Below, in pieces: positions 54,494 to 63,411 of a stretch of DNA of 64,000 bases (positions are counted from its first letter, which is position 1; every line of letters begins with the position of its first letter). A program made the translations under genes and the position numbers. The DNA comes from Oscillospiraceae bacterium MB24-C1 (lineage in GTDB: Bacteria; Bacillota; Clostridia; Oscillospirales; Ruminococcaceae). Location of the stretch: the NCBI GenBank assembly GCA_030913685.1, contig CP133187.1, positions 2,050,001-2,114,000 of the forward strand. Direction: 5' to 3'. Under the pieces are notes generated by a model. It was given only the letters and a program-made list of their open reading frames with translations, searched no databases and was not told the DNA's origin.

Positions 54494-55090
54494 ATGGAGA
54501 ATTTAAGCGACAAGGAGCGTAGCCTGCTCGCCTATATCAAGGAGCGTTTGATTGACCAGGTGCCGCCGACTGTGCGTGAAATTTGCCGGGACCTGAATAT
54601 CAAGTCAACCTCTTCCGCACACCGTTATCTCAAAAGTCTTGAGGCGAAGGGCTATATCAGCATGGGTGACAATGAGAACCGCGTGATCCGGCTTGTCGGA
54701 TCAGGCGCAGTTCGCACCGCGCAAATTCCGCTTCTGGGCACCGTTACGGCCGGGCAGCCGATTTTGGCCTTTGAAGAGGTCACCGACTACATTCCATTTT
54801 GCGCCGACGGTGAAGACCCGGCTAAGCTTTTTGCGCTCAACGTACGAGGCGACAGCATGATTGAGGCCGCCATTCTTGACGGAGATGTCGTAATAGTGCG
54901 GCAGACCCCCTCGGTTGAAAATGGTGCGATTGCCGTAGCTATGGTTGAGGATGAGGCGACAGTCAAACGCTTTTATAAAGAAAACGGACATTATCGACTA
55001 CAGCCTGAAAACAGCAGCATGGAGCCGATCATCGTACGGGATTGCCGCGTTTTGGGCCGGGTGGTGGCTGTGGTTCGCCGCCTTTCATAA
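54494..55090 (+). CDS. lexA: LexA repressor
   Basis: A 198-residue SOS repressor. N-terminal winged helix (VPPTVREICRDLNIKSTSSAHRYLKSLEAKGYI) is followed by the self-cleaving peptidase domain: cleavage between Ala and Gly in VTAGQP, catalytic Ser in RGDSMIEAAI and Lys in VEDEATVKRFY. RecA-stimulated autocleavage derepresses its targets. The ATG at 54494 follows GGAGGGAAAAGG. The promoter carries a candidate LexA box. Confidence 0.95.
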   Translation: MENLSDKERSLLAYIKERLIDQVPPTVREICRDLNIKSTSSAHRYLKSLEAKGYISMGDNENRVIRLVGSGAVRTAQIPLLGTVTAGQPILAFEEVTDYIPFCADGEDPAKLFALNVRGDSMIEAAILDGDVVIVRQTPSVENGAIAVAMVEDEATVKRFYKENGHYRLQPENSSMEPIIVRDCRVLGRVVAVVRRLS

Positions 55091-55412
55091 AAAGCAATAT
55101 TTTGGCTCGCGGTGTTTTATGCGTGTTTTTTTTAATTTTTTATACGTTAACGATAATACTTGCGTCTTGATGGATGACGAATAAATTATTAAGGGGCCGG
55201 TTCCGCTCAAAAACGGATGCCGACTCCTTATATTTTAATTGCGCCAGGAGGCTATTGTGAACTTGGCGCAATATATTGTTCCAGCCTGTAAAACATCGCT
55301 TTAAAATAATCATTTGCGATTTTGAACTTTATATACAGCAATTATTTTATGCTTGTACGGTGGACGGGGGTTTGTTATACTTATTAATAAAATATTTGTG
55401 AGGGCAATACAT
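55091..55412 (+). other. Intergenic region after lexA
   Basis: About 320 bp with no gene visible. An imperfect hairpin of AAGGGGCCGG with CCGACTCCTT near 55190-55229, followed by TATATTTT, is a possible lexA terminator. An inverted repeat TTGCGCCA/TGGCGCAA spans 55239-55272. Neither is strong. Confidence 0.4.
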
Positions 55413-55826
55413 ATGAGCCAAAAGAAAAAAAGAAAAGATTTCTGGTGGATATTTGCTATTGTGACAGCGGTAATCAAAATATTTAGCAGTGAAGATGGTT
55501 TTGGTACGATAATATTCGGATTGATTGTTGGCATCATAATTTGGGGCGTCGCAAGTGTAGTAAAAAAAGTGAAAAGACATAATCAATCTGAGGTACAGGC
55601 TTATCAGAGCGAAGTACGAGGTCAGGCCGCACAAATGAGCCATCAGAGGGCTCAGGATTTCAAGGTGAGGGTTAATCGACACAATCAGGCTTCAGAAAGG
55701 GTTGCCTCTTCGTCCCGTGAGGTGAGCGGAAGGGCGCAGGAGCTAAAAGATCTGTTTGAGGCAGGTATCGTCGACCGTAGTGAATATCTTGAACGTATGG
55801 CGGAAATTGAAGCTGAAATGCGCTGA
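55413..55826 (+). CDS. SHOCT domain-containing membrane protein
   Basis: A 137-residue protein. Two adjacent hydrophobic segments near the start (WWIFAIVTAVIKIF, about 10-23, and TIIFGLIVGIIIWGVASVV, about 30-50) are followed by a basic, helical stretch and a C-terminal SHOCT-type helix pair (AQELKDLFEAGIVDRSEYLERMAEIE). Function unknown. The ATG at 55413 matches the first lysine-rich MSQKKKRKDF; the ribosome site is weak (GAGGG). Confidence 0.7.
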   Translation: MSQKKKRKDFWWIFAIVTAVIKIFSSEDGFGTIIFGLIVGIIIWGVASVVKKVKRHNQSEVQAYQSEVRGQAAQMSHQRAQDFKVRVNRHNQASERVASSSREVSGRAQELKDLFEAGIVDRSEYLERMAEIEAEMR

Positions 55827-55837
55827 TTTAACTTAAA

Positions 55838-55907
55838 AGGGCCGATGCGGATAGAGTTTATTTCGCAAATATGATGCGAAATAAAACTTTCTGCGACGGC
55901 TCTTTGT
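55838..55907 (+). terminator. Long terminator-like hairpin after the SHOCT gene
   Basis: An imperfect stem of over 25 bp. Inner TTTATTTCGCA pairs with TGCGAAATAAA; outer AGGGCCG and GCGGA segments pair with TCTGC and CGGCTCT. CTTTGTT follows. Confidence 0.75.
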
Positions 55908-55922
55908 TATCGCTGGGTTTTC

Positions 55923-55951
55923 TTGATTTTTTGAGCTGCTTTCGATATAAT
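55923..55951 (+). promoter_or_regulatory. Promoter of the site-2 protease/scpAB unit
   Basis: TTGATT (55923-55928) and TATAAT (55946-55951) are 17 bp apart, about 25 nt before the site-2 protease ATG. Confidence 0.75.
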
Positions 55952-55976
55952 ATTCTGATACAGGAGGAGAGAAAAG

Positions 55977-56627
55977 ATGCTTTACAGACTCTTTGGCGGA
56001 CTGAGCTTTCAAATTGTTTTAGCGAGACTGATTGTCCTGATGACGGCTATACCGGTGCATGAATTTGCGCATGCGTGGGCAGCTGAAAAAATGGGCGATT
56101 CCACTGCGCGCTATTCCCGTAGATTGTCCCTAAACCCCTTGGATCACATCGACCCCATTGGCGCGCTGATGATTCTACTGATTGGCATCGGCTTTGCTCG
56201 GCCCGTGCCGATCGATTCACGGAATTTCCGCGATCACAAAATGGGAACCATCGTCACAAGTCTGGCAGGGCCGTTCTCCAATATACTCATGGCATTGGTC
56301 TGCATGATCATAGCCAAGCTTTTGCGGTTGGTTTTTATCGCGACCCAGTTGGGATTTTTGGTGGGTATCTATCAGGTGGTTTCCTTTATGGTCAGCGTCA
56401 ACCTTATGCTGGCGGTGTTTAACCTGCTGCCGATTCCACCGCTTGACGGCTGGCACGCTATCTGCCCTTTGCTTCCCCGTGAGATTTACTGGAAGATAGC
56501 GGCCTATGAGCATCAGATGGTCTGGCTTGTGCTCTTCCTTGTTTGGTTCGGTGCATTTAACGGCATTCTCGGTACACTGAGTGGCGCGTTGTATATGTTG
56601 CTGGATGCGATAACATTCTTTATCTAA
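55977..56627 (+). CDS. Site-2 protease family protein (M50)
   Basis: A 216-residue membrane metalloprotease-like protein with about five helices. The zinc-binding HEFAHAWAAEKMGD (near 28-41) and LNPLDHIDP are followed by the third-ligand region FNLLPIPPLDGWH (near 148-160). It matches the short YwhC/YdiL-type M50 family found before scpA in many Firmicutes. The substrate is unknown. CAGGAGGAG precedes the ATG. Confidence 0.9.
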   Translation: MLYRLFGGLSFQIVLARLIVLMTAIPVHEFAHAWAAEKMGDSTARYSRRLSLNPLDHIDPIGALMILLIGIGFARPVPIDSRNFRDHKMGTIVTSLAGPFSNILMALVCMIIAKLLRLVFIATQLGFLVGIYQVVSFMVSVNLMLAVFNLLPIPPLDGWHAICPLLPREIYWKIAAYEHQMVWLVLFLVWFGAFNGILGTLSGALYMLLDAITFFI

Positions 56628-56651
56628 AAAGAGTGGAAAGGAACTAAAGCC

Positions 56652-57383
56652 ATGACACAGCTTTCCTTTCGCCTTTCGGATTTTGAAGGGCCGCTTGACT
56701 TGTTGTTGCATTTGATTGCCAAACACAAGTTGGATATATTAGATATTGAAATTTCAGAGCTGCTGCGGCAGTATCTGGCGTTTATAGAAAACCGCGAAGA
56801 CCACGATCTGGAGGTGGCGAGCGAATTTCTTGAGATGGCCGCACGCCTTGTGCATATTAAAACCGTCATGCTGCTGCCGCGCCACGAGGAAGAGGCAGAC
56901 GACCTTAAAAACCGACTGACCGGCGAGCTGATGGAATATCAGCTCTGTAAGCTGGCGGCAAAGCAGCTCGGTGCGCTGGCGGAAGGAAACCGTCTTTATG
57001 TGCGTGCGCCCATGGCGCTTGAAACCGATTTAACCTATCATTTGACTCATCCGGCTTCCATACTTCTTGAAGCCGCAGCTGTCGCCACTGGTAGAGCGGT
57101 TCGCCGTCAGGCGCTGCGTCCGGCAGTTTTTTCCGGCATTGTCAAGCGCCGGATGGTGTCGGTTTCGTCTCGGATCATCCACCTGATGCGCAAGCTCTAT
57201 CGCAACCCGAATAGTCGCTTTAGCGCGCTATTTGAAGATCAACAGGACCGCAGCGAACTTGTGGCCACCTTTTTGGCGGTGTTGGAACTGATCAAAGGCG
57301 GGCGCATTACCATTTCGCCCGACGGCGAGACGGTTCACTTTCACCGTTCGGTAAAAACATCGGAACAAGAGGTGCCGGTATGA
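56652..57383 (+). CDS. scpA: Segregation and condensation protein A
   Basis: A 243-residue kleisin subunit of the SMC-ScpAB complex that organises and segregates chromosomes. FEGPLDLLLHLIAKHKLDILDIEISE is the diagnostic N-terminus; the C-terminal winged helix (FLAVLELIKGGRITI) binds the SMC head. It follows the M50 gene by 24 nt and overlaps scpB by 4 nt. Confidence 0.95.
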   Translation: MTQLSFRLSDFEGPLDLLLHLIAKHKLDILDIEISELLRQYLAFIENREDHDLEVASEFLEMAARLVHIKTVMLLPRHEEEADDLKNRLTGELMEYQLCKLAAKQLGALAEGNRLYVRAPMALETDLTYHLTHPASILLEAAAVATGRAVRRQALRPAVFSGIVKRRMVSVSSRIIHLMRKLYRNPNSRFSALFEDQQDRSELVATFLAVLELIKGGRITISPDGETVHFHRSVKTSEQEVPV

Positions 57384-57970
57384 GCAAAAAATTGGAACAA
57401 ACGCTGCTGGCGGTGCTATTTGCCGTCGGTGAGCCGATTGCGCCCGACCGAATTGCAGAAGCGCTTGATATCGGCGTCGACAGTGTGCGCGGCCTGATTG
57501 AACATTTGCGTGACACGTTGGACATGCAGGACGGCGCTTTACAGATTTTAAACTTAGGCGGCCAGTATCAGCTGGCCACCCGCAACGAATATACCGAGGA
57601 TATCCGAAAGGTCATGCAGGAACGGCGCAATGTGCCGCTTTCGCCGGCGGCCCTTGAGGTGCTGGCGGCAGTTGCCTACAACCAACCGGTGACCAGGGCC
57701 TATGTTGAACAGGTGCGTGGCGTCGATTCCAGCGGCATCATCGCCAATTTGACTGAAAAAGGCCTGTTGGAGGAAGAAGGAAGACTGGAGCTGCCCGGCA
57801 GGCCTATCGCCTACCGTACGACGGCGCATTTTCTGCGCACCTTTGGACTCACATCCCTTGAGGAACTGCCACTGACAGCCGCCGCCGATATATTGGAAGA
57901 GGAGTCGCCCGATGATGTGATAGAAGGCCAGATCGTGTTCGGTGAACAGGTTCGGGCTCTAGAAGAATAG
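57380..57970 (+). CDS. scpB: Segregation and condensation protein B
   Basis: A 196-residue double-winged-helix kite protein that binds ScpA. LLAVLFAVGEPIAPDRIAEAL at the start and AALEVLAAVAYNQPVTRAYVEQVRGVDSSGIIANLTEKGLL in the middle are diagnostic. Its ATG overlaps the scpA stop by 4 nt, so the pair is translationally coupled. Confidence 0.95.
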   Translation: MSKKLEQTLLAVLFAVGEPIAPDRIAEALDIGVDSVRGLIEHLRDTLDMQDGALQILNLGGQYQLATRNEYTEDIRKVMQERRNVPLSPAALEVLAAVAYNQPVTRAYVEQVRGVDSSGIIANLTEKGLLEEEGRLELPGRPIAYRTTAHFLRTFGLTSLEELPLTAAADILEEESPDDVIEGQIVFGEQVRALEE

Positions 57971-57979
57971 GTGGGCGGC

Positions 57980-58675
57980 ATGAAGGTGTTTGGCTGCATT
58001 TTACTGCTGATTGTTCTGTTTTTAATGGTGCCGGTTATTGTGCACATCGATTCTGCGCCTGAAATAACAATCACGGTTAAATATTTTTGGTTTAAAAAGG
58101 GCATTCTTCCCAAAGGTGAAAAAACTGCAGGGAAGAAAAAGGCGTCAGCCCGCCCAAAAACTAAAAAAAAGAAAAAAGAACGAGAAAAACGTGCATTATC
58201 TTACACGCTGCAAGAGCTTTTGGACTTGCTGCAAACGTTACAGCGCCGTACCAGCCCCGCCGTGCGCCGCCTGTTGCGTCGCACCTCGCTAGCGAAGTTT
58301 CGCCTATGCATGATTGTGGTGGGAGAGGATGCCGCAGAGACTGCGATTAAGTTTGGTAAGGTCAACGCGCAGGTGTTTACCGCCGTCGCGTTGGTGAAAG
58401 AAACCATTCGGCTAAAAGCTGACCAGATCGAAATTCTGCCGGGATTTGGCGCCAGCCAAAGCGAGATTAGCTATTCAGGCGTTGTTCGGCTTGCGCCGCT
58501 TGCTCTGCTGGTAGCTGGTGTGCAAATCGCCTTTTGGGGTTTGGTTTCCGCACTGCCGCTGTTCTTAAGATCCTCAAAAAAGAAGACGTCAAAAAACGCT
58601 GGCGACGATGCTGCCGCCGCTTTGCGAAAGGAAGATCAGAATGGAAAAGAAACACCCCTTGAGCGAGGTGCTTGA
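57980..58675 (+). CDS. DUF2953 domain-containing protein
   Basis: A 231-residue protein with an N-terminal membrane helix (about 3-20), a lysine-rich linker (about 50-75) and a domain with a second hydrophobic segment near 175-200, matching DUF2953. It precedes gerW/ytfJ and overlaps it, a conserved pairing in spore formers. Function unknown. The ATG at 57980 is preferred to the GTG three codons earlier. Confidence 0.82.
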   Translation: MKVFGCILLLIVLFLMVPVIVHIDSAPEITITVKYFWFKKGILPKGEKTAGKKKASARPKTKKKKKEREKRALSYTLQELLDLLQTLQRRTSPAVRRLLRRTSLAKFRLCMIVVGEDAAETAIKFGKVNAQVFTAVALVKETIRLKADQIEILPGFGASQSEISYSGVVRLAPLALLVAGVQIAFWGLVSALPLFLRSSKKKTSKNAGDDAAAALRKEDQNGKETPLERGA

Positions 58676-59042
58676 ATCCTCTCTTGAGAAACTGAAAAAG
58701 CTTGTGGATGTCAACACCATCATTGGTGAACCGCTTACCATGCCCGACGGTGTCACCATTATTCCAATTTCCAAGGTCAGTTTCGGCTTTGCCACCGGTG
58801 GGTCGGAGCTGCCCACCTCTAAGCCCACTAGCCCATTCGGCGGCGGTTCGGGCGGCGGGGTGACCATTCAGCCGCTAGCATTTTTAGTTATTTCAAAGGG
58901 CGACGTAAAGCTCTTGCAGATGCAGACAGCCGACAATACCGCTGACCGCGTGGTGAACATGATGCCGGGCGTCATCGACAAGGTCTCAGGCATTATTCAA
59001 GATCAAATGGCCAAAAAGGCTGAAAAAGCGCAGGAGGTATAA
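58641..59042 (+). CDS. ytfJ: Sporulation protein of the GerW/YtfJ family
   Basis: A 133-residue protein. LVDVNTIIGEPLTMPDGVTIIPISKVSFGFATGGSE is diagnostic of YtfJ, a forespore-made protein needed for normal germination in Bacillus. A glycine-rich loop (FGGGSGGG) follows. The ATG at 58641 follows GAAAGGAAG and overlaps the upstream gene by 35 nt. The gene order DUF2953-ytfJ-dacF-rluB is also that of Bacillus, from memory. Confidence 0.93.
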   Translation: MEKKHPLSEVLESSLEKLKKLVDVNTIIGEPLTMPDGVTIIPISKVSFGFATGGSELPTSKPTSPFGGGSGGGVTIQPLAFLVISKGDVKLLQMQTADNTADRVVNMMPGVIDKVSGIIQDQMAKKAEKAQEV

Positions 59043-59119
59043 AGGGCCACGCGCAATAAAAGCGAATCATTTTTTTCACTCGCACAGAATATGTTTTTTT
59101 AATGAGGCGGGTGAATTTG

Positions 59120-60325
59120 ATGAAAAAACGGATCATTTCTATCATTTTGGCACTGGCGTTGATGTGTTGCATTAACTTTTCGCTGGCAACGGACTCGAAC
59201 GGATTTGCCGCGGCGAAAGGCGCCGTGCTCATTGAAGCCTCCAGCGGGCGGGTGCTTTTTGAAAAGGACAGTCATGAAAAGCTGTTAAACGCCAGCACCA
59301 CCAAAATTATGACGGCTACTCTGACGCTGGAGCAGGAAGGGCTAGACGACGTTTTTGTGGTGGATCCCAACGCCATTAAGGTTGAGGGCAGCTCGATGGG
59401 GTTGCAAGAGGGTGACCAGGTCACGCTGCGAACACTGGCGTGGGGCATGCTGTTAGCTTCTGGCAACGACGCTGCCAACGCGGCGGCGGTTCGCATTGAT
59501 AAGAGCCTTGACGCCTTTGTCGAGCGGATGAACCGCAAAGCCAAAGAAATCGGCATGAAAGATACCCGTTTCTCCAGCCCATCCGGGTTAGAGGCCGGTG
59601 AGCATTACACCACAGCCTATGACCTGGCACTGTTATCGCGTTACGCGCTGCAAAATGATGATTTCAGTGAGATGGTGCGGTCAAAATCGGCAAAGCTATA
59701 TTACGGTAACCCGCCGTATCACCGCTGGCTGACCAATCACAACCGCCTACTGTGGCAAAGCGAGGATTGTATCGGCATCAAAACAGGCTTTACCAAGGCC
59801 GCTGGCCGCTGTCTGGTTTCGGCGGCGGAGCGCAACGGGCTAACGTTGATTGCTGTGACGCTCAACTGCCCCAACGATTTTGGCGTACACAAAACGATAT
59901 ACGATCAAAGCTTTAATCAGCTTGAGTTCGTTGAATTTGAGGATACGCTGGGTCAACTCTCGGTACCGGTGACCGGTTCAACTGAGCAGCGGGTCGGGGT
60001 TAAAGCGCTTTGGGCGCCCGGGGCTTATCTCACTGCGCAGGAGCGCACCCATGTGCGCCTTAATATCGCACTTGAAAGGTTTATTTATGCGCCGGCACCG
60101 CAGGGCCAGGTCGTTGGGCAGGCGACCGTAATGCTCGGTGAACAACCGCTCTCGGTTACGCCGCTGGTTACAGCACAGGACCGCCCTGCCAGATTCCCTG
60201 AAACGCGTAGCATCATTCAACGCGTTAAGGATTTTTTCGCGTTTCCCCAGAATTACCGGTTTCCGCTGAATGAACGGTGGGACAAAAACCCAAGCCAGAA
60301 AGAACAAAAGAAAGCGGCCAAATAA
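59120..60325 (+). CDS. dacF: D-alanyl-D-alanine carboxypeptidase (DacF type, penicillin-binding protein 5 family)
   Basis: A 401-residue secreted S11 peptidase that trims the peptidoglycan side chain. A signal peptide (cleavage after about 23 residues) precedes the active-site serine in NASTTKIM (SxxK), followed by SGNDAANAA (SxN) and KTGFT (KTG). A C-terminal beta domain follows. Its neighbourhood suggests DacF, the spore-cortex form, but a vegetative enzyme is possible. ATG 59120 is preferred to one six codons earlier, which has no ribosome site. Confidence 0.92.
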   Translation: MKKRIISIILALALMCCINFSLATDSNGFAAAKGAVLIEASSGRVLFEKDSHEKLLNASTTKIMTATLTLEQEGLDDVFVVDPNAIKVEGSSMGLQEGDQVTLRTLAWGMLLASGNDAANAAAVRIDKSLDAFVERMNRKAKEIGMKDTRFSSPSGLEAGEHYTTAYDLALLSRYALQNDDFSEMVRSKSAKLYYGNPPYHRWLTNHNRLLWQSEDCIGIKTGFTKAAGRCLVSAAERNGLTLIAVTLNCPNDFGVHKTIYDQSFNQLEFVEFEDTLGQLSVPVTGSTEQRVGVKALWAPGAYLTAQERTHVRLNIALERFIYAPAPQGQVVGQATVMLGEQPLSVTPLVTAQDRPARFPETRSIIQRVKDFFAFPQNYRFPLNERWDKNPSQKEQKKAAK

Positions 60326-60432
60326 AATTTTAGCGTGTGTTGCACACCCTGTGCAACCACAGCGCCTGCGCAGTTATGACCACTCCCCGGTCATTTTGTG
60401 CCTTGCGCGCAGTGAAAGGAATGGTCAAAAAT

Positions 60433-61266
60433 ATGAGAATACACAAAGTGTTATCAGATAACGGTGTTGTTTCTCGCCGTAAGGCGGAGCAACTGATTCA
60501 AGAGGGCAGAATTACCGTCAATGGCCGCAAGGCTGAGCTGGGTCAGAGTGTCAACCCTGCGCGCGATATCATTCACATCGATGATGAGCGGGTGGTGTTT
60601 GAAAAGCGGGTCAAGAAGCTTTATATCATGCTCAATAAGCCTCGGGGCTATGTCACCACCCTTTCGGATGAACTGGGCAGGCGCTGTGTAGCGGAACTGA
60701 TTTCAGAGGTTTCCGCCAGAGTGTACCCCATCGGCCGGTTGGATAAGGACAGCGAGGGCTTGCTGCTTCTAACTAACGATGGTGATTTTGCAAATTTAAT
60801 TATGCACCCTAGCCACCACATCGCTAAAACCTATCGCGTGACGGTGCGCCCCGATATCTCAGAGGAGCAACTTGTGGCGCTTTCCACCGGCGTGGCGCTT
60901 GACGACGGTGTCACCACCCTGCCCGCACAGGTGCAGGTTGAAGCCAAGGAGCCTGGCCGCGTGGTGTTGCGCATGTCGATATTCGAGGGCAAAAATCGTC
61001 AGATCCGCCGCATGTGCGAAGCGCTGGGGCTGGAAGTGGCGCGCCTGCGCCGTATAGCGGTCGGGCCGGTTAAGTTGGGTATGCTGCAACCCGGGAAATG
61101 GCGCGAACTAACCCCCACCGAGGTAGGGGCGTTGCGCGGTGCGGTGACAATTTTAAACCCCAACTCATCAAAAGAACCGAAAAAGGACAGACCCAGAAGC
61201 AAGGCGGTGGCAAGACCGCGCCCAGCGGCGCGCAGAGACGGGCCGAAGCCTTCGCGGCGCGGTTGA
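60433..61266 (+). CDS. rluB: 23S rRNA pseudouridine synthase B
   Basis: A 277-residue RluB/RsuA-family enzyme that makes pseudouridine in 23S rRNA. N-terminal S4 RNA-binding domain (IHKVLSDNGVVSRRKAEQLIQEGRITVNG) and catalytic domain with GRLDKDSEGLLLLTNDGD, whose aspartate is the catalytic residue. A basic disordered tail of about 35 residues closes the protein. ATG 60433 (MRIHKVL) fits the family; an ATG four codons earlier is also possible. Confidence 0.93.
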   Translation: MRIHKVLSDNGVVSRRKAEQLIQEGRITVNGRKAELGQSVNPARDIIHIDDERVVFEKRVKKLYIMLNKPRGYVTTLSDELGRRCVAELISEVSARVYPIGRLDKDSEGLLLLTNDGDFANLIMHPSHHIAKTYRVTVRPDISEEQLVALSTGVALDDGVTTLPAQVQVEAKEPGRVVLRMSIFEGKNRQIRRMCEALGLEVARLRRIAVGPVKLGMLQPGKWRELTPTEVGALRGAVTILNPNSSKEPKKDRPRSKAVARPRPAARRDGPKPSRRG

Positions 61267-61291
61267 CAAACCCTGTGCTCAGGGGTATGAT
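61263..61291 (+). promoter_or_regulatory. Promoter of yicC-remA-gmk-rpoZ-priA
   Basis: TTGACA (61263-61268), overlapping the rluB stop, and TATGAT (61286-61291) are 17 bp apart. A leader of about 150 nt precedes yicC. Confidence 0.75.
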
Positions 61292-61447
61292 AACAGGAGC
61301 AAACAAGAGAAAACAAAAGATTAAGTGAGATTTTGACAAAATATCTTTCACGCACATTTCTGCGGCTGAAAGCCGCTGGCTGTCCATGGTGTGACGGTTG
61401 GCCCTTCGCACAGACGTTGCAATGCTGCGTACAAAGGGGAGTAACAA

Positions 61448-62329
61448 ATGACCAGAAGCATGACCGGCTATGGACGAAGCCAGCGGCAGCTTGGCGGGTG
61501 GGATGTCACCGTTGAAATTAAATCGGTTAACCACCGCTACTTTGAATTTTCCTGCCGCGCACCCCGCAGCTGCAGCTATATGGAAGACAAGCTTAAAAGT
61601 CTGGTGCAAAGCCGAATTTCGCGAGGAAAGGTCGACCTTTACCTGCAGCTGACCAACACTGGCACGCTTTGTGATTCGGTGGTCAAGGTCAACCTTGAGT
61701 TGGCAAAGTCTTATGTCGCGGCGTTGCAGGCGTTGTCCGGTGCGACCGGCTTACCCAATGACATCGATCTTGCGGTATTGTCACGGTATCCAGATGTTTT
61801 GACCTCTGAACGGATGGAGATTGACGAGGATGCGCTGTGGCAGGCGGTCTCACAGGTGGCCGGAGAGGCACTCAACCGCTTTGTACAGATGCGAGAGACC
61901 GAGGGTACCCGCCTGCGGGAGGATATTTTGCTGCGACTTGATACGGTTGAAAAGCTGACCGAAACGGTCGAGGCGCAGAGTCCGCAGACGGTGGAAGCTT
62001 ATCGGGCGCGGCTTTATCAAAAGCTGACCACCCTACTGGCTGACCGAAATATCGATGATGCGCGTGTGCTTACCGAGGCGGCCATTTTTGCCGACCGCGT
62101 AGCGGTGGATGAGGAAACTGTCCGCTTAAAAAGCCATTTGGCGCAGTTTCGCAGCATTCTGGCTCAACCCGACCCCGTCGGGAGAAAACTCGACTTTTTA
62201 ACGCAGGAATTAAACCGTGAGGCGAACACCATCGGTTCAAAGGCGCAGGATGCTGAAATTGCAGCAGTGGTTATCGCACTTAAAAGTGAGTTGGAGAAAA
62301 TACGCGAGCAGATACAAAATGTTGAATAG
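61448..62329 (+). CDS. YicC family protein
   Basis: A 293-residue YicC-family protein. MTRSMTGYGRSQ, KSVNHRYFEFSCRAPR and the C-terminal GRKLDFLTQELNREANTIGSKA are the family blocks. YicC-like proteins have been reported as endoribonucleases involved in RNA decay. The gene order yicC-remA-gmk-rpoZ-priA is widespread in Firmicutes. Confidence 0.93.
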   Translation: MTRSMTGYGRSQRQLGGWDVTVEIKSVNHRYFEFSCRAPRSCSYMEDKLKSLVQSRISRGKVDLYLQLTNTGTLCDSVVKVNLELAKSYVAALQALSGATGLPNDIDLAVLSRYPDVLTSERMEIDEDALWQAVSQVAGEALNRFVQMRETEGTRLREDILLRLDTVEKLTETVEAQSPQTVEAYRARLYQKLTTLLADRNIDDARVLTEAAIFADRVAVDEETVRLKSHLAQFRSILAQPDPVGRKLDFLTQELNREANTIGSKAQDAEIAAVVIALKSELEKIREQIQNVE

Positions 62330-62341
62330 GAGGCATGCAGC

Positions 62342-62605
62342 TTGAAACTGATCAATATTGGATTTGGGAATATGGTCTCGGCGCGGAAATTGGTCGCGAT
62401 TGTCAGCCCGGAATCGGCTCCCATCAAGCGCATTATACAGGACGCCAGGGACCGAGGCTCGCTGATTGACGCGACCTATGGACGGCGCACCCGGGCGGTC
62501 ATTATTACCGATTCTGACCATGTGATTTTATCGGCGGTACAGCCCGAGACGGTGGCCAACCGCCTGGATGATGACGATGAGGATGACGAGCAGGATGAAG
62601 CATAA
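62342..62605 (+). CDS. remA: RemA-family DNA-binding protein (DUF370)
   Basis: An 87-residue DUF370 protein. [29 protein letters not shown] and [19 protein letters not shown] are typical; in Bacillus RemA controls biofilm matrix and osmoprotection genes. An acidic tail ([12 protein letters not shown]) is unusual in length. The start is TTG at 62342 with TAGGAGGC upstream. The end overlaps gmk by 11 nt. Confidence 0.9.
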   Translation: MKLINIGFGNMVSARKLVAIVSPESAPIKRIIQDARDRGSLIDATYGRRTRAVIITDSDHVILSAVQPETVANRLDDDDEDDEQDEA

Positions 62606-63233
62606 ACGCGGACAACTTATCGTTTATTCCGGTCCATCAGGCGTGGGAAAAGGGACGCTGCTCTCCCCGCTGCTTGCGCCTAAAGGGCCGCTGATGCTTT
62701 CAGTCTCGGCGACGACGCGCCAACCGAGACCGGGCGAAATTGATGGCGTACATTATCATTTTGTAAACAGCCAACAGTTTTTAAAAATGGTCGCAAACGG
62801 TGAAATGTTGGAATACGCCCAATATAACAGTCACTACTACGGTACACCCAGCTGCTTTGTCGAGCAGCAGTTAGAGGCCGGACGTAACGTGATTCTGGAG
62901 ATTGAAACAAAGGGTGCTTCTCAGGTGCATGCCCTTTGCCCGGATGCGCTGATGATATTTGTTATGCCGCCCTCGCTTGAGGAGCTGGCCGACCGCCTTG
63001 AGGGACGAGGAACCGAAACAGACGCTGAGCGCGCGGGGCGTCTTGCCGCCGCCGCAGAAGAAATTCGTCTGGCAGATCAATACGATTTTATCGTGATTAA
63101 CGATGACATAGAATCGGCCAGGGAACAGCTGCTATGCGCTATCAACGCGGGCGGGCTGATTACCCGGTTGAACAGAAAAAGAATTGAAGAGGTGCTAAAA
63201 AATGCTGAGACCAGCAATGAGCGAAATTCTTGA
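62595..63233 (+). CDS. gmk: Guanylate kinase
   Basis: A 212-residue nucleotide kinase converting GMP to GDP. The P-loop is GPSGVGKGT near 13-21, followed by [21 protein letters not shown] and [14 protein letters not shown]. The ATG at 62595 fits the family N-terminus. It overlaps remA by 11 nt and rpoZ by 32 nt, so the genes are coupled. Confidence 0.95.
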   Translation: MKHKRGQLIVYSGPSGVGKGTLLSPLLAPKGPLMLSVSATTRQPRPGEIDGVHYHFVNSQQFLKMVANGEMLEYAQYNSHYYGTPSCFVEQQLEAGRNVILEIETKGASQVHALCPDALMIFVMPPSLEELADRLEGRGTETDAERAGRLAAAAEEIRLADQYDFIVINDDIESAREQLLCAINAGGLITRLNRKRIEEVLKNAETSNERNS

Positions 63234-63408
63234 TAGAAACCAGGACTGCTACGCATTTGTGGTAGCTGTTGCCAAGCGTGCTCGCTATATTGCGGATACT
63301 GCCGAGGAGCAGCACGACGTTTTGGAGGGCAAGCCCGTCAAACTTTCGGTTGACGAATTTGCCTGTGGCAAGAGTAAATTTGTGACCCACAGCGAAATTC
63401 AGATATAA
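63202..63408 (+). CDS. rpoZ: DNA-directed RNA polymerase omega subunit
   Basis: A 68-residue omega subunit. [32 protein letters not shown] contains the conserved core, and KPVKLSVDEFACGK is typical of Firmicutes. It starts inside the gmk end and is followed 4 nt later by priA. It aids assembly of the polymerase. GAGGTG precedes the ATG. Confidence 0.93.
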   Translation: MLRPAMSEILDRNQDCYAFVVAVAKRARYIADTAEEQHDVLEGKPVKLSVDEFACGKSKFVTHSEIQI

Positions 63409-63411
63409 TCT

